From assembly GCA_002238725.1 (NCBI GenBank), contig MPMX01000006.1:59335-123334 (forward strand): a stretch of DNA of 64,000 bases. The letters run 5' to 3'. A program made the translations under genes and the position numbers. Below the pieces are notes generated by a model. That model ran no database searches, was not told where the DNA came from, and was given only the letters and a program-made list of their open reading frames with translations. Each line of letters starts with the position of its first letter. Within the stretch, counting starts at the first letter, position 1. Below are positions 62,148 through 64,000 of this stretch, in pieces. The DNA comes from Rhodospirillaceae bacterium bin65 (GTDB lineage: Bacteria; Pseudomonadota; Alphaproteobacteria; Bin65).

Positions 62148-62288
62148 GGATTCCGCCGCAAGGCAACGGATCGATCTGAGCTTCTGTTTTGGGCCGAGCC
62201 CGGAATCCCGTCGAAGAAATCCGGGTGTCGCCCAGGGCGATCGGACAGGGAGCCGGGGACCGCAGGGCCGGGGGCCCGCTCAGCGCTG

Positions 62289-62607
62289 TAGGGGAGGGTT
62301 TTAAAGGGAATTATATCTGTAACGATGCGTTAGCGGCCTGCTGCCGTTTCGATAGCCGACGGGGTAATTTATCCCATCGTTGCCACCCCGGACGGCGCGC
62401 AGCGGCGATCCGGGGACCAGAGTCGCCCGGCACGGCTTGCCTTGTGGCTCTGGGCCCCGGATCGGGGTCCGGGGCGGCAATGATGGTGTTTTTCGGATAT
62501 CGACGAACGACCGGCCTTTGCAGTTTCCGGCGGCTTCCTCTCGCCATTGGAGGGACATCCGGCACTGCATAGTCACAGACATAAATCCCGTTTTAAACCC
62601 TCCCCTA
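62289..62607. mobile_element. MITE-like element with terminal inverted repeats and TA flanks
   Basis: Left end GGGGAGGGTTTTAAA then GGGAATTATATCTGT (from 62291). Right end, read in reverse complement from 62605, GGGGAGGGTTTAAAAC then GGGATTTATGTCTGT. About 37 bp match imperfectly at each end. Both ends are flanked by TA (62289-62290, 62606-62607), the duplication left by IS630/Tc1-mariner transposition. The 315-bp interior has no transposase and carries a GC-rich palindrome (62381-62480). The rest of the gene-free region 62148-62823 holds only a partial palindrome near 62650. Confidence 0.7.
62381..62480. repeat. GC-rich palindromic repeat, copy 3
   Basis: TGCCACCCCGGACGGCGCGC, GATCCGGGGACCAGAG and CTCTGGGCCCCGGATC followed by GGTCCGGGGCGGCA. 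It is nested inside the MITE-like element. A GTTTTT run follows at about 62488. Confidence 0.75.
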
Positions 62608-62649
62608 CCTCGGGATCGCCCCGAATTGCAGTCTGCGCTCGTCGCTCCA

Positions 62650-62687
62650 TATCCGGAACTCCGTTGCGCTCCGTCCGGGGTGACACG
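62650..62687. repeat. Partial inverted copy of the GC-rich palindrome
   Basis: ATCCGGAACTCCGTTGCGCTCCGTCCGGGGTGACA is close to the reverse complement of the first third of the other copies. It lies between the MITE-like element and accA. Confidence 0.55.
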
Positions 62688-62823
62688 GCAGGGCGTCGAA
62701 CGGACAGGCATTTTCGGCTTGGTGAGGAGAATGGGGCCGGTGCGTTCAACTTTTTGAAACCGAACCGCCCTTCGCGCCCGCCACCGATTGAATTATTTGC
62801 CGCCAATCGCTATTCTCCCGCCC

Positions 62824-63780
62824 ATGCCGTCGTTTCTCGAATTCGAAAAGCCTATCGCCGAGCTCGAAGGCAAGATCGAAGAATTGCGCCATCTGACCGA
62901 CGGCGGCGCCCTCAACATTGCCGAAGAAGTCGGCCGGATGCAGGAGAAGGTGGAGCGCATGCTGCGCACCACCTATTCGAAGCTGACGCCGTGGCAGAAG
63001 GTGCTGGTCGCCCGCCACCCGGAGCGCCCGCACGCGCAGGAATATATCGAAAACCTGTTCGAGGATTACCTGCCGCTGGCCGGCGACCGGGCCTTTGCCG
63101 AAGACCGCGCCATCGTCGGCGGCCTCGCCCGGTTCCGCGGCCGCTCCGTGGTCGTCATCGGCAACGAGAAGGGCCACGACACCGAATCGCGCCTGATCCA
63201 CAATTTCGGCATGGCCCGGCCGGAGGGTTATCGCAAGGCGATGCGCCTGATGCGGCTGGCGGAGCGGTTCGGCCTGCCGGTCGTCACGCTGATCGACACC
63301 TCCGGCGCCTACCCGGGCAAGGGCGCGGAGGCGCGCGGCCAGGCCGAGGCCATTGCCCGGTCGATCGAGACCTGCCTCGACCTGGAGACGCCGCTGATCG
63401 GCCTCGTGATCGGGGAGGGCGGGTCCGGCGGCGCGATCGCGCTGGCCGCGGCCAACCGGGTGCTGATGCTCGAGCACGCGGTCTATTCGGTGATCTCGCC
63501 GGAGGGCTGCGCCTCCATCCTGTGGCGCGATTCGGACGTTGCGCAGGACGCTGCCGAAGCCCTGAAAATGACCGCCCAGGACCTGCTGGAGCTCGAAGTG
63601 ATCGACGCCATCGTGCCGGAGCCGGTCGGCGGCGCTCACCGGGACAAGGATTTCGTCTTCGCCAGCGTGACCGACGCCATCGCCGGAGCGCTGGACGCGC
63701 TGCTCAAAATCGACGGCCCCGTCCTGCGCAAGCAGCGCCGCGAAAAGTTCCTCGCCATGGGCCAGAAGGGCCTAGGGTAG
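62824..63780 (+). CDS. accA: Acetyl-CoA carboxylase carboxyltransferase subunit alpha
   Basis: The protein is 318 residues from ATG 62824 ([18 protein letters not shown]). Diagnostic regions are [18 protein letters not shown] (as [18 protein letters not shown]), [41 protein letters not shown], and [14 protein letters not shown]. With AccD it transfers carboxyl from biotin to acetyl-CoA, the first step of fatty-acid synthesis. accBCD are not in the window. Confidence 0.96.
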   Translation: MPSFLEFEKPIAELEGKIEELRHLTDGGALNIAEEVGRMQEKVERMLRTTYSKLTPWQKVLVARHPERPHAQEYIENLFEDYLPLAGDRAFAEDRAIVGGLARFRGRSVVVIGNEKGHDTESRLIHNFGMARPEGYRKAMRLMRLAERFGLPVVTLIDTSGAYPGKGAEARGQAEAIARSIETCLDLETPLIGLVIGEGGSGGAIALAAANRVLMLEHAVYSVISPEGCASILWRDSDVAQDAAEALKMTAQDLLELEVIDAIVPEPVGGAHRDKDFVFASVTDAIAGALDALLKIDGPVLRKQRREKFLAMGQKGLG

Positions 63781-63830
63781 GGTGTTTCGGTTTTGGCCCG
63801 AACCATAGTAGCTTCTCTTACGACGACGCG

Positions 63831-63940
63831 CCCCTCGATACGGCCCTTCGGGCCTACTCGGGATGAGGGTATTGGAATTGCATTGCCGTGCCGACAACGC
63901 CCTCATCGTGAGTAGCCGCGAAGCGGCGTATCGAAGAGCC
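63831..63940. repeat. Long imperfect inverted repeat after accA
   Basis: The left arm 63831-63869 (CCCCTCGATACGGC...GATGAGGG) and right arm 63900-63940 (CCCTCATCGTGAGTAGCC...TATCGAAGAGCC) are imperfect complements, each with its own small hairpin (GGCCCTTCGGGCC; GCCGCGAAGCGGC). It fills most of the gene-free end of the window. Confidence 0.82.
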
Positions 63941-64000
63941 TGCTCGGAAACCATCTAGGCGGACCGGCGCCGGGCATTTTCCGAAAACCGCGCTTCAACC

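Noticed and set aside
62148..62823. Short open frames between the MauG-like gene and accA
   Set aside because: They run through the MITE-like element and palindromes and have Arg/Pro-rich sequences without motifs.

Overview
The window is a dense, high-GC chromosomal segment (about two thirds G+C by eye). Coding frames show strong G/C bias at third codon positions and several start codons are GTG or TTG. Gene content points to an alphaproteobacterium, most plausibly a Rhodospirillales-like lineage: a zinc ABC transporter, glutathione-dependent formaldehyde oxidation (adhC/fghA), a DhnA-type class I aldolase, an Mla-type lipid transporter with a STAS-fused permease, and intergenic CTTCGAGACG-type palindromic repeats. 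This placement is inference. I see no prophage, insertion-sequence transposase, CRISPR array or rRNA. There is one tRNA, tRNA-Val(GAC).

Layout. 1-11.5 kb: end of znuCB, an acyl-CoA ligase, a DMT exporter, a vapBC-type toxin-antitoxin pair, a luciferase-like monooxygenase/MarR operon with a perfect operator palindrome, an HDAC-like deacetylase, a DMT exporter/DsbA-fold isomerase pair, class I aldolase and thiE. 11.7-22.4 kb: an RND efflux pair, gamma-glutamyltransferase diverging from adhC, a DMT exporter, fghA, efp and an inositol-phosphatase-family gene. 22.5-27.2 kb: a MotA/TolQ-like channel with an 850-residue coiled-coil OmpA partner, then rpmE and an SMR exporter. 27.2-31.6 kb: an mlaEFD-type operon with an auxiliary lipoprotein, preceded by an AT-rich control region and a candidate small RNA. 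33.3-40.9 kb: tRNA-Val and a minus-strand run of six genes (MetF-like, Uma2, reductive-dehalogenase-like Fe-S protein, CoA-ligase-like protein, second Fe-S protein, CoA ligase with a DNA-binding-like N-terminus). 41-46.6 kb: methyltransferase-like gene, ornithine-cyclodeaminase family, acyl-CoA ligase, ThDP enzyme. 46.9-52 kb: livFGMH and kynureninase. 52.4-64 kb: mobA, a VOC-cupin fusion, a DUF2817 peptidase, fatty-acid desaturase, secA, a Tat amidohydrolase, a FixH/YtkA-like protein, a MauG-like dihaem protein and accA.

The most unusual protein-coding region is the 33.4-40.9 kb run. A member of the reductive dehalogenase/QueG superfamily without an obvious export signal alternates with two adenylate-forming proteins. 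One of these has lost the usual catalytic A10 lysine and the other carries a helix-turn-helix-like N-terminal extension. A MetF-like flavoprotein lies upstream. This could be an uncharacterised Fe-S/corrinoid-dependent pathway acting on an acid or its CoA thioester.

The most unusual non-coding features are a 315-bp MITE-like element with terminal inverted repeats and TA flanks (62.3-62.6 kb), tandem 13-bp repeats after secA and before mobA, three copies of a roughly 100-bp GC-rich palindrome, two further families of long imperfect inverted repeats, and a candidate alpha-r8/MmgR-like small RNA at 31.4-31.5 kb. All coordinates and motif calls come from reading the sequence; family names come from recognition of motifs, not from database searches.
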